Below are positions 36,231-46,389 of a DNA stretch of 64,000 nucleotides, one piece after another; the stretch's first letter is position 1; each line of letters starts with the position of its first letter. Source of the stretch: Rhizophagus irregularis (Eukaryota > Glomeromycota > Glomeromycetes > Glomerales > Glomeraceae); NCBI RefSeq assembly GCF_026210795.1, contig NC_089440.1, positions 2,046,001 to 2,110,000 of the forward strand, given 5' to 3'. Made by a program: the position numbers and the translations under genes. The notes under the pieces are model-generated. The model searched no databases. It had not been told where the DNA came from and saw only the letters and a program-made list of their open reading frames with translations.

Positions 36231-37141
36231 TGGGCTGATTTGTTTACCTTTAATTAAAATATTAATTTTATTACATTTTTATTATACAAAATACTATATA
36301 ATATACAGTAAATTGGAAATGAGTATTAAAAAATTTTTATTTAATGTTATTATACTATAATTTGGTAAATATTTCTTTTAAATTAATATAATTCTTAGCA
36401 CTTACTATATATATTAAAAATTTGTATCTCAACTTAAAACATAAATATCTCCAGATCCAGTGATCCAATTGGCAAGCTCTTTTTTTGTTCATATAGACCA
36501 GATTAAAGGCTTTCCAAAGAGCCTAAATTTATAAAAAATGGATCAGTGGATCCTAAAATATTTGCATTTAAGCATGTTAAAAAGTTCATACCTCAACTTT
36601 AAACGTAAATATCTCCAGCAACAGCAAGCTCTTTTTTCGCCTATAAAGTCCAGAATAAGGGCTTTCCAACGAGCCTAAAATTATAGAAAACAGATCAGTG
36701 AATCTTGATATATTTGCGTTTAAAGATGATAATACAAACTCTAACATAAAATAATTATTTTTATTGTTTGAAAATATTTATTATAATACCATCTTTTATA
36801 TGATATTTTTATTATACTTTTATAAACATTTATAGCTACTAAGGCTATATAATTTTTATTTTACTTTATATTTTATTAAAATATACTTACTTTTTAATAA
36901 TATATATTAAAAATTCTATATATATGAGAAATGGGTTTTTTATTAGTGAAATGGGTTTTTTCACAGCTCTTTTACATTTAATAATTTAAGTTTCGCAAAT
37001 GTAAATTTTTGTTCAACTTATTATTTAGTCAAGTGATAATCAATCAGATGATTTTTTGGTATTACAAAACAATTTTGAGTAATAAAAATTGTGAAAATCA
37101 ATCAATAACTCTTTTTAATGCAGAGTAGACAAATCAGCCCA
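36231..37141. mobile_element. TA-flanked TIR element inserted in the hairpin array
   Basis: 911 bases with ends TGGGCTGATTTGTTTAC and, from the right, TGGGCTGATTTGTCTAC, flanked by TA on both sides. The interior has two copies of a segment of about 150 bases (from about 36418 and 36582) sharing AAATATCTCCAG, GCAAGCTCTTTTTT and GGGCTTTCCAA-type words. It splits an array unit right after its TACTAAC site. Termini and TA target suit Tc1/mariner-type MITEs. Confidence 0.78.
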
Positions 37142-37644
37142 TAAGTTTTTCTTTTTTTTATAGATTCAGTATTTTGGAAGGACTTCCAAAAAACAGAAAA
37201 ACCAAAGATTCACATACAAATCTTTATTTTTTTTATTTTTTTAATATTATGAACAGTACTAACTATTCATTTTCTTTTTTTTTTATAAGTTCAGTATCTC
37301 AGAAGGGCTTCTGAAGAATGAAAAAACCTAAAGATTTATGTACAAATCTTATTTTTTTTATTTTTTTTAATATTATGAATAGTTATTAATAACCGTTCTT
37401 TTCTTCTTTTTTTAGGATCGGGTGGACTTCGAGCTAAACGAAAAAACGAAAACTAAGATTCATAAGACGAATCTTAGTTTTTTTTTGTATTTTTTGTAAT
37501 ATTAACAAACAGTTACTAATAACCGTTCTTTTCTTTATTATTTTAGGATTAGGTAGGCTTCTGACCTTTGGGAAAAAAGGAACCAAGATTCATAAGTACA
37601 AATCTTGGTTTATTTTTTTTATATTTTTTTTTTAATATTAATGA

Positions 37645-37796
37645 ACGATTAGATATTACGTAATATTCAGTTTAATATAAACTTACTCCCTCTCTTGTCA
37701 GATTTAATAACCAATCAAATTATAATATTTATAAATTATATATTTTATTAAGTGTAATGTAAGATTTTGGTTACTTCCTCTCCCCTTTGATAATTA
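37645..37796. mobile_element. small inverted-repeat insertion in the hairpin array
   Basis: About 150 bases bounded by AGATATTACGTAATATTCAG and the complement of CAGATATTACGTAATTATC, disrupting one unit of the array. The target duplication was not resolved. Confidence 0.55.
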
Positions 37797-39072
37797 CGTA
37801 ATATCTGTAAGCTCCTTTACTAATAAACGTTTTTTACTTTTTTTTAGGTTCAGTGGCTTCCAAATTCTGAAGGACGAAAAAAACAAAGATTCGTAAGTAC
37901 GAATCTTGGTTTTTTTTATATTTTTTGTAATATTAATGAATAGTTACTAATAACTGTTTTTTCTTTATTATTTTAGGATTGGGTGGGTTTCTGACCTTTG
38001 GGAAAAGAGGAACCAAAATTCGTAAGTACAAATCTTGGTTTATTTTTCATATATTTTTTTTTAATATTAATAAACAGTTACTAATAACTATTCTTTACTT
38101 TTTTTTAGGCTTCGGGTGGACTTCTGAAGAACAGAAAACTCCAAAGATTCATAAATATGAATCTTTACTTTTTTTATTTTTTTATTATTATAAACGGTTT
38201 ACTAACTATTCTTTTTTTTTTATAGATTCAGGTGGACTTCTGAAGAACAGAGGAATCAAGATTTGTAAATAAGTACGAATTTTGATTCTATTTCTTTTTT
38301 TTCTAATATTACAAATGGTTTACTAACAGTTCTTTTCTTTTTTTTTATAGATTCGGGTGGACTACTGAAGAACGGAAAACTTTAAAGATTCGTAAGTACG
38401 AATCTTTACTTTTTTTATTTTTTTATTATTACGAATGGTTTACTAACTGTTCTTTCTTTTTTTTTATAGATTCAAGTGGACTTCTGAAGAATGGAAGAAT
38501 TAAAATTCGTAAGTACTAAGTACGAATTTTGGTTTTACTTAATATTATTATGAACGGTTACTAATAACCGTTCTTTTCTTTTTTTAGGTTTAGGTGGCTT
38601 CTGAGTTTTGAATAATGGAAAAACTAAGATTCATAAGTACAAATCTTGGTTTTATTTTATTTTTCTTTTTTTAAAAAATACGAACGGTTCTACTAATAAC
38701 CGTTTTTTCTTTTATAGGTTTGGATGAACACAACGAATGGAGAAACTAAGATTCGTAAGTACGAGTACAAATTTTGGTTTATTTTATTATTATTTTATTA
38801 TTATGAACGGTTAATAACCGTTCTTTTTTTTTCTTTTTTATAGGTTTAGTGTCTCAGGTGGGCTTTTGAAGAATAGAAAAAAAACCATAGATTTGTAAGT
38901 AGAATCTTGATTTTTTTCTGCTTTTTTTAATATTATGGAATGGTTACTAACCGTTTTTTTCTTTTTTTTATAGTTTCAGTAAATTTCTAAAAGATCAAGA
39001 TTCATGAATACATGAATCATGTGATTGTGATATTGTAGATTAGCAATAATTATTTGTAATTTAGATAGATTA

Positions 39073-39245
39073 TACATGCTGCCCAAATTATTTTGGGATG
39101 CCATAATTATAATTTGGGATGCCATAATTCATTCGGTTTATATATAATTTACTATATAAAGTGCCAAAATAATTTGGGATGCCATAATTGAATTTGAGAT
39201 TTTACTTATAATTATGGCAGTCCAAAATAATTTGGGTGGCATGTA
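39073..39245. mobile_element. short TA-flanked MITE
   Basis: 173 bases. Ends TACATGCTGCCCAAATTATT and, from the right, TACATGCCACCCAAATTATT, about 35 paired bases. TA occurs on both sides. An internal repeat of TTTGGGATGCCATAATT (three copies) makes most of the element self-complementary. Confidence 0.8.
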
Positions 39246-39247
39246 TA

Positions 39248-40735
39248 AGATAGATGCTAATAATAATAATAATATAATTAAGCATTTTTTTAATGTATAA
39301 TTTTCTTTTATAATATTAGATATATAATAAATAAATTTATATAACTTGTATAAATATTAATTAATAAGTTACATATATTGCATATATATAAAAATGTATT
39401 GTACTAAAAAGTTTCAGTACAGTATTGTACTTTACATATTATATGAAATGTACTTCGTACGAATCCCAACCCTGTATATAGGATTTATATTAAAAGTAAA
39501 ATCTACACAAGTTTCTAGCAGTAATTTGATACCAAATCTAGCCAATAAAATTGCAAGTTTAACATATCATGTATATTTTAAATTTGACTGTTTAAAAATT
39601 TTTTTATTAAAATTTATTATTTTTTATCTCTTTGTATTAGCTTTTAATATATCAATATATAATTGCAGGCTTTTATTTATATTAAAGGTAAATTTTCATA
39701 TTATATAAAAAAAATTCATATCAATTACTTATTTTCTATACATTTTACATTTTTTGTATTTTTTCATATTAGCTATTTGCATGTAATAATTTTTAAATAA
39801 TATTTGATTTCTCATTACAATTAGTTCATACAAATACACTTTTTTTTTTATTTAAAATATAGTTAAACACTATTAAAATTATAATAGGTTGGAAATATTC
39901 AAAAAAACATTTGAAAAAGTATTTATATTGCTAAAGTTTTATCTGCTAAAAAAGTTATTTGTGTATATAGTATAGCGATTAAATTTTCAAGAAAATGGAA
40001 ATGAATATTATATTGATTATCATATGCCTTTAAAATGTATTATTAAATATATTTGAATAGTTTCAGATAATAATTCTGTAATATTTTATTATACTAGCAT
40101 AATTATTTGGTTTGAAATTATCTGAAGTAAATCTTATAATCAGAATTTAAAGAAATGCAACGGAAATATATATATAATTAAATTTTTTAATAAAAATTTA
40201 TAAATAAAGTTTATACAGTTAAAGATTGTAAAAAAATATAATTTGAATCATTGATTACATTAGTCATTAGTTTTCAATTTCATCAGCTTTACTGTTCTAT
40301 AATTATATGAATCTGTAATACGGTAAGTTATAAAAATTTTTAATAATCAAACAACCTTTTTAGTATATCAAAAAAATACTTGTTTAAAAAAAATTACGTG
40401 TAAATAACGTTATATCAGAAATCATAATAGAACAGTATTTTCTTATTTTCTATAAGTTTCTTCTAAAACTGGACTTTTAAAAATTTTGGCATACAGTAAT
40501 CTCAGTAACCTACAAGTTCGGTTTGACCTTTGTCTGTGGAAGACCGCCTACAATTTCTGATACTATTTAAGTAAAATACTATGTAAACTTAATTTGATTA
40601 GTATCTCCCGGTATTTATTGTACAAGGGGTAATACCTAAGTTAAATAAATTTTGATCCATCAATTAAACTGATCAATTATTCGTTGATCGAACCTGCCAT
40701 TATTGATTAACCATTATTTGAAAATACTATTATAA
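39248..40735. other. AT-rich intergenic DNA
   Basis: The 104-codon frame at 39394-39708 is AT-driven and has no recognisable motif, so I do not call it a gene. The final 200 bases are the 3' flank of the LENG1-like gene. Confidence 0.5.
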
Positions 40736-42031
40736 CTAATATGGTCTATATCTCCTTGAACGATACCTATTATTGTATTTATCTGAATTATCTAAACTGG
40801 ATAGTTCCGATAACTCATGAGCTGCTTTAGTAGCATCAGGATTAAATTGTGAATTATATCTGCCAGTAGATCCAGAATCAGCCACCAAATTAGGATTTAG
40901 AAGTTTTTGAACACGTAAGTGCTCTTTTTTCTCTCTCGCAAGTCTTTCGGCACGTAACTTTTCTATAGATGACGTCGATTGTGCTTCTGAATTACTTCCG
41001 TTCTAATAAAATATGTAAAAAATTATTAATTTGTCAAGTAACACAATTTTTGAATTAGCTTATTTATCCTTACACTTGATCGATCTCGTTTCTCACGTTT
41101 CTCGTGTGCCTCATTTTTATTTTTATTTTTATTTTTCGATTTTGCATCTAATTTTGATTTCATCGTTAACAATGGATCTCCAATAGTTGTGGTACCCTCA
41201 TCTTTGTATCTAACAATTTTTGTTCAGTTAATAATCAACCTAAAAGTTTTGATAAGAGTAAGTTAATAAATATTTTGCATGTACCTGTTCATACGCTCTT
41301 CCTTGTATTGTTTTTCGAATTCACTTTCTACACGTGTATACCATGGTTTCTGTTCTATTATATAAAGAATTATGTTATCAATATTGAAAATACTAGTTAA
41401 TTAAAAGGATAATACCTTTGACTACATCTCCTAAATACATTGTAAATTGTTTTTCCCATTTTTTCTCTTTTGCTTTTTTTTCTGCTTCATATTCTGGGTT
41501 TGTTGATACAACAGCTAATGACTCCTAATAAAATAAAGAAATGTATTAATTGTAATGATCAATAAAACAAAATAGTAAATGATAATAAACACCTTTTCTA
41601 TATCAGCCCAAAAATTTATATGGCCTTGTATGGAGTCGGTATTTTTTACGGTTTGTATGGACATATCCTGATTAGAATTATCTTCTAGTTGTTCATCCTT
41701 AGTTGTTTCTACACCAGTTTGACGTTGCTTCGCGCGCTGCCGTAGAACTGACAATCGATGTTCTCGCTCCTAAATTTGAATTTATAATCAGCACAAATGT
41801 AAGAAAAATTATTATAATAAATAGTACATACCGCAATGCGAGATCTTTCTTCTTTTGCTGCTGCTTCTTGTTTTGCTTTTTCCTCATCTTTTCGTACACG
41901 CTCTTTGTTCTTAAGGTTATATACATGATAACTTAAAAAAACGGAATTTATTTAACTTTTATAGAACATTTATATAAATCCATGTTAAAATAGATCTTTA
42001 ATGGATACCTCTTATGTGGTAAAATGTTCAT
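40736..42031 (-). CDS. LENG1-like nuclear protein
   Basis: Homologue of leukocyte receptor cluster member 1 and fungal relatives with the N-terminal CIR-type motif, usually spliceosome-associated. Seven exons on the minus strand: 42031-42009 (23 bases), 41931-41832, 41769-41593, 41524-41416, 41354-41285, 41209-41074 and 41002-40736. They give 293 residues with matching phases. Diagnostic parts: the N-terminus MNILPHKSYHVYNLKNKERV (animal LENG1 starts with MNILP and a similar WHV segment), a Lys/Glu/Arg-rich coiled-coil, KPWYTR, a Lys/Asn run, EKLRAERLAREKKE, and the near-C-terminal RYNSQFNPDATKAAHE, which is the family hallmark. The tiny first exon explains why the second exon has no usable ATG. 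The gene is tandem with, and downstream of, the histidine phosphatase on the same strand. Confidence 0.86.
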
Positions 42032-42178
42032 ATTGAATTCAAAATTACAATAAATAAATACGAATTTTATTTTTGATCAAATTTTTTTATGGATTATTTA
42101 AACACGTGTAACTACTGTAATTACTAAATTTAGTATGAGTCCGTGCGTTGATTTGTAATATGGATAAAAAAAAAAAAA

Positions 42179-43205
42179 CTAATCAAAAGCCCAATTGTTC
42201 TCTTCACCACCGCTCAAAAATGAACAATCTCCATTAAGTCTAAGTTTCCATTTACCACCTTCTCTAACAAATTTTGATAATGAACAAGTTCCACAATTAA
42301 CCACAGCCAATCGGTCCTCAAGAACAGCCCTTACACCAGCAGTTACAGATGCGGCATGTCCAACTAACAAAATAGATTTTATTTGACCTTCAGCCTCACA
42401 ACGAGAAATAATTTCTTGCATAGTTTTATTTAATCTGTCATGAACATCTTGTATAGTTTCATCGGCTTTTGGATGATTACTAACAGAAGTATATAAAGTA
42501 TTAATTCTAGGAAAGAATTCGCGTAATTTAGAGGTTGATGCAGGTTCAGGAATTTCCCATTCTCTATAATACCAATATTATTTTTTTTTAAAGATTAAAG
42601 GATTAATTATGATATATACAGTATAATAATTTATCCCATCGGTATTATGTATACACCGATGGATTTTTTTGTAAATTATTCCACCGGTATAAAAAAAGTA
42701 TAAAAAAGTATAAAATCCATCGGTGTATACGCCATACACAATAAAATAAACCTGTTATTCCATGGGTATCTAATAAATACTCCATATACACCGATGCTGG
42801 GGGGGGGCCAAGGCATCGGTGAATATTTCAGTTATTCATTGATACCCATGGAATAACAAGTATGTACATACCCCAAACCATTCTCAACAAGGATCTCTAG
42901 ATCCAAATTTTCAGCAACATAATTTGCAGTCTGCACGGTACGAAACAAGGGACTGGAATAGATTTTATCGAGCTGTATTGTATTATTCACAAAGTACTGC
43001 GCAAGTTCTTTGGCCTGATTGCACCCATGTGGAGAAAGTTGAGGGTCATAAAAAAGTCCAGTGGGATAACAATTATTTAATACCGGAACAATCCAATCAG
43101 AACGATGTCCGTGCTAAATATAGAATAAAAATTAGGGAAATCACAGTTTATTAAACACTTGTGCATATTGTAACTCACCCGCGTAAAATAAATTGTTTCC
43201 AACAT
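42179..43205 (-). CDS. histidine phosphatase superfamily protein, Tfc7 type
   Basis: Member of the phosphoglycerate-mutase-like (histidine phosphatase) clade 1. Overall organisation and ends match yeast Tfc7 (tau55), a TFIIIC subunit, and its free-standing relatives. Exons on the minus strand: 43205-43179, 43113-42872 and 42563-42179, 217 residues. The catalytic RHG motif is split by intron 1: MLETIYFTR, then HGHRSDW. It is followed by YSSPLFRTVQTANYVAE (second Arg), GLGEWEIPEP (Glu) and LLVGHAASVTAGVRA (second His). The C-terminus LNGDCSFLSGGEENNWAFD closely resembles the Tfc7 end. All active-site residues are present, so it may be an active phosphatase as well as, or instead of, a TFIIIC component. 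Intron 2 is 308 bases and filled with palindromes. Confidence 0.86.
42635..42860. repeat. palindrome cluster in intron 2 of the phosphatase gene
   Basis: Nested hairpins: a 19-bp perfect stem (42649-42667 with 42712-42730), then a 16-bp perfect stem TTATTCCATGGGTATC (42755-42770 with 42841-42856) enclosing CACCGATGC/GCATCGGTG (42789-42797 with 42813-42821). A run of nine G lies at the tip. CATCGGT or its complement occurs five times. It could be a MITE that has become most of the intron. Confidence 0.8.
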
Positions 43206-43479
43206 ATTGTGGAGAAAGGTAAAAATTTTGATGATAACATTGAAACATCATTTATGGTAAACCAAATGGCATTTACTTTTTTTGATTAGATAAATATGCA
43301 GGGACAATTGTAATACGGAAAATTTTATTATGCTTATTAATTATTATTCGTACTTTATTACAATACATGCATAATTATCGAGATATCGTAAATACTAAAG
43401 TAAAATGAAGGGATAATATAAAGTTATCTTTTACAAATATAAAATTTGAAACAAGGGATGGTACAATTGTTGTGGTAAT

Positions 43480-44913
43480 TTATGATGTTTCTTTACGGTG
43501 TGGATCATGAATCTCGGATGATTGAGTATCATTAAAATTATATTGAACGAAATTATTGTCATGATAATAGTTAAAGGTATTATTTATAGGATCTGTAAAT
43601 TGGTTTTGTAAAAAATCGGTCAATGATGATAATGATGGTGATTCGTATTCATTGGTATTCATTTGCCAGCTTGAACAATATTCATCAATATCATATGTTT
43701 TCACAATTGCATTCGGTGGGCTTGAATTAAGACATTTTTGTTTATCTGCCCGTCTATATGGATGAGCCTTGTCCCTCGAATAGAGTTTGCTTGGACGATG
43801 TTTTAGCTTGTTCGAAGTTATAACCATAGAGCTCGAGTGTTGTGAGTCTTTGACGGAAATTTGAATCGGATTTTCAGGAGAAACATCGGCTTTAATATTT
43901 GAACGCGGTTTTGTAATTTTCGTTACCATTGGTGTTTTTTTAGTATAAGGCGCTGCTGTCGATTTATGAGATCCTCTAGTTACACGTGAGCGTATTACCA
44001 AGGAATTATGAGATGAGGACGTAGTTTCATCGTTGTTATTATTATAGACTTCGATTGATTTGTTAGTTGTTTCCTTTATTTCGTCAGATAATCCAAGAGC
44101 AGCAGTAGTAAAAATAATCATGTCTTTAGATGTCTCTTTTCCAGATTCAATAGCATTAAACATTTTTTCCCAATCCATTTCGTTTCTAAGGAATCTCTCC
44201 GTGCATGCTTCAAATTCTTGAAAGTCTTTTTCTTCGCGATTTCTTCTATTATTGAACCATGTCTCTATTTGTTTCACTGTAAGTTCAGTTTGATGACTTA
44301 ATTCTATTTTTTCGTAGTTGCTTGGTCGATTGTTTTTTACATAAAATGCTTCAAGAATTTGTTTAGTTGAGCCAGTGAAACGTGAACCAATATCAACCTT
44401 TACTGGATATCGAATAATGTGCAATTCTGTAAATTTGTGAAGAACAATGTTTTGAAATTCGTGTATAATTTTTGAAATCATAAATGAGAAAGTTTTATCG
44501 ATTTTCGCCAAAATTTCTTGTACATGCTCGCTGCCTCCATTTGGCAAAATAAAATAACTTTGTAGAAGTGTCAATTTTTGTTTTTGACATTTTTGTTCTA
44601 ATACATTTCTAACTTTTTCGATTTCTTTACAATACATATTATGTATTTTGATTCTCAAATCTTTACAATTATTATCACATATATTCTCAAAGAAGGTATT
44701 ATCAATGTTCGGTTCGACTAGTTTGACTGATACTTGATTTTGAAAAAGACTAATAAATTGCGATTCATCATTATAACTTGATTTATAAAATTGGTCAAAA
44801 AGTTTTTTTCGAATAGGCAAATTAACTACTTCGCTCGAATTTGAATTACTGCAATGAATGAATTTAGATAGTTTAATTTGAATTTCTTTCAATGTTTGAA
44901 CATTTAATTCCAT
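43480..44913 (-). CDS. HD2: homeodomain transcription factor, HD2-like (putative MAT locus)
   Basis: Intronless gene of 477 residues. A typical-length homeodomain lies at about residues 176-232: RFTGSTKQILEAFYVKNNRP, then VKQIETWFNNRRNRE, where the recognition helix keeps W, F, N and R. The N-terminal 170 residues are helical with several Cys. In basidiomycete HD proteins this region mediates dimerisation. The C-terminal half is Ser/Thr/Asn- and Lys-rich (KHRPSKLYSRDKAHPYRR), low in structure, and may hold nuclear-localisation and activation functions. It is divergently transcribed from an HD1-like gene across 183 bases, the arrangement of fungal HD mating-type loci. It matches the published description of a putative MAT locus in Rhizophagus irregularis. 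Function in mating is not proven for these fungi. The gene symbol follows that convention. Confidence 0.88.
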   Translation of the reverse strand: MELNVQTLKEIQIKLSKFIHCSNSNSSEVVNLPIRKKLFDQFYKSSYNDESQFISLFQNQVSVKLVEPNIDNTFFENICDNNCKDLRIKIHNMYCKEIEKVRNVLEQKCQKQKLTLLQSYFILPNGGSEHVQEILAKIDKTFSFMISKIIHEFQNIVLHKFTELHIIRYPVKVDIGSRFTGSTKQILEAFYVKNNRPSNYEKIELSHQTELTVKQIETWFNNRRNREEKDFQEFEACTERFLRNEMDWEKMFNAIESGKETSKDMIIFTTAALGLSDEIKETTNKSIEVYNNNNDETTSSSHNSLVIRSRVTRGSHKSTAAPYTKKTPMVTKITKPRSNIKADVSPENPIQISVKDSQHSSSMVITSNKLKHRPSKLYSRDKAHPYRRADKQKCLNSSPPNAIVKTYDIDEYCSSWQMNTNEYESPSLSSLTDFLQNQFTDPINNTFNYYHDNNFVQYNFNDTQSSEIHDPHRKETS

Positions 44914-45096
44914 GATTTTGATTTTTGAAAAAGAGATTTTTTTTATTTATGAAGAATCCCAATTATTGTTTTCAATTCGAAACAATACTGCAAAACCTGC
45001 AGTGTTCCCGCTTAAATTGTATTATAACTCCATTGTATATTTAAAATATTTAAATGATTTGATTTCTCCTTTTTTTAAAAAAACTCTCATCTTAAA
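44914..45096. promoter_or_regulatory. bidirectional promoter of the HD gene pair
   Basis: Only 183 bases separate the two start codons, so both promoters lie here or reach into the neighbouring gene. An open frame of 62 codons (44912-45100) runs from an ATG sharing the CATG palindrome with the HD2 start to a TGA overlapping the HD1-like start codon (ATGA). It could act as an upstream ORF if transcription starts far enough left. A run of seven T then A (45071-45083) precedes the HD1-like ATG. Confidence 0.5.
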
Positions 45097-46023
45097 ATGA
45101 ATGTTCAAGAAAGATCTTTCTACCGCCCTACACAATTTTCTGATCAGTCACAATTTAGCACATCATCAACGCTTGAGAAATATCAACAAGCCAATAATGT
45201 ATTATTTTCATTAGAAAATAGTGAAATTATAGAAGGAAATATTAATACTAATTCAAAAACATTTACTAGTTTTGAACACCATATCATGTATCCACTTTTA
45301 TTAAAACTTATAGATCATAGAGATAGTCTATATTTTAATACGGATTTAAACGAAATATTGTCTCGTACCGAAGAGTTATCTGCTGAATTAACTAAAATTA
45401 GTAATATAAGCGATATAAATATGAATTCAGATTTAGACAATGATATTCGATCTTGTATATCAACTGTAATATATCAGATTGTAGAAATATGTAATAAGGA
45501 AGAAGATTTTAGAAATGATCTTGTTGAAATAAAAAATGATATGATTGAGAATATTTCTTCGCAAAAAGGGTTATCATATTCTTCTATCAGTAATGTTATT
45601 TCTTATGATAATGAACCGAGTAAAGAAATACCAACACACAACCATTTTTTTGAATCGGGAAAATCCAAGAATATTCGTCAGAACATGGATCCAATGGCAG
45701 TATTATGGTTTATTAAATACTTAATTGATCATAAACTAGAAAAACCAAATAAAAAGCATCGTTTTCTACTTTCACTTTGGACGAATGTTCCAGAACATGA
45801 CATTGACCGATGGTTTATAAGGACGATGAGCAATTACGTAAAGAAATTAAATGACGCTGAGAAAGCTAGAGAGAAATTAAAAGAACGCGCAATTAATACT
45901 ACACGACAATTACGAAAACCAAATTCGTTAAAAACAAATAGTGAGTCCCGACAAGTTATTCCGCAAAGAAATTCGCCTTACAAAAGACCTACTCGAGGTA
46001 GAAAGGAAAAAATTAAACAATGA
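45097..46023 (+). CDS. HD1-like protein with degenerate homeodomain (putative MAT locus)
   Basis: Intronless gene of 308 residues. Residues about 194-253 look like a diverged homeodomain: AVLWFIKYLIDHKLEKPNKK, then NVPEHDIDRWFIRTMSNYVK. The WF pair of the third helix is kept, but the N of the WFxNxR signature is replaced, so DNA binding may be weak or altered. The larger spacing between helices 1 and 2 fits TALE/HD1-type proteins. The N-terminal 190 residues are helical and probably the partner-recognition part. The C-terminus is basic (TRQLRKPN, KRPTRGRKEKIK) and could be a nuclear-localisation signal. The gene is paired head-to-head with HD2. Such HD1/HD2 partners heterodimerise in basidiomycetes only when they come from different alleles. 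Whether that applies here is inference. Confidence 0.72.
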   Translation: MNVQERSFYRPTQFSDQSQFSTSSTLEKYQQANNVLFSLENSEIIEGNINTNSKTFTSFEHHIMYPLLLKLIDHRDSLYFNTDLNEILSRTEELSAELTKISNISDINMNSDLDNDIRSCISTVIYQIVEICNKEEDFRNDLVEIKNDMIENISSQKGLSYSSISNVISYDNEPSKEIPTHNHFFESGKSKNIRQNMDPMAVLWFIKYLIDHKLEKPNKKHRFLLSLWTNVPEHDIDRWFIRTMSNYVKKLNDAEKAREKLKERAINTTRQLRKPNSLKTNSESRQVIPQRNSPYKRPTRGRKEKIKQ

Positions 46024-46389
46024 GACTTCTATCTACATTAACCTTAATTTGTAAATAGTTTTAAATAGTTTGTATACTATAGTATTTAACTAAATTTGTA
46101 AAAATCTTAAACTGCGCTTTTAATTTTCTGGATCTTACTAAAATTAGGTGTAAAACCAACTTGTTCTTGGCAAGGGTTTCACAAATAATTTTTAGTGTGC
46201 TATAATGAATTTTCCTTTTTTATTATTATAAGGTTTCATACCCCCAAATTTGAATTTTTTATTTTTAGCTTGTTACCCGAAACTTGTAAATAGAATATAG
46301 TACTATTTGTTTTTTTGTAAAATCTGTCGTCAAAATTTTCAACATTAGTTTAAAAAAGAGACAAGAAACTTTTTTACTCATCGGTTGCA
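46024..46389. other. short intergenic region between HD1-like and Pns1-like genes
   Basis: Holds the 3' end of the HD1-like transcript and the promoter of the downstream plus-strand gene. No specific site recognised. Confidence 0.45.

Larger units (their letters stand above)
35800..39015 (+). repeat. tandem array of ~17 intron-like hairpin units
   Basis: About 17 diverged units, 107-140 bases each. Complete units have, in order: (1) a palindrome such as GATTCGTAAGTACGAATC, with GTAAGT in its loop; (2) a T-rich stretch; (3) a second palindrome such as GAACGGTTA...TAACCGTTC, with TACTAAT or TACTAAC in its loop; (4) a pyrimidine run ending in AG; (5) a GC-richer block of 40-55 bases such as TTCGGGTGGACTTCTGAAGA. 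Hairpin 1 copies start near 35823, 36157, 37201, 37326, 37457, 37588, 37886, 38017, 38143, 38261, 38386, 38503, 38627, 38749, 38889 and 38997. The spacing, donor, branch site and acceptor all look like short fungal introns between micro-exons. The blocks do not share one open frame, so a protein product is unlikely. Two transposons interrupt the array (36231-37141 and about 37645-37796). Confidence 0.85.

Noticed and set aside
37979-38272. 97-codon frame across two units of the hairpin array (repeated GWTSEE-like words)
   Set aside because: It runs through T-rich intron-like parts and is not kept in neighbouring units, so a coding repeat is unlikely.
35800-39015. CRISPR array interpretation of the regularly spaced palindromes
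   Set aside because: Units are diverged along their whole length, the spacers are related to each other, and the context is a eukaryotic nucleus; no cas-like genes.
39394-39708. 104-codon frame after the hairpin array
   Set aside because: AT-driven amino-acid content and no recognisable domain.
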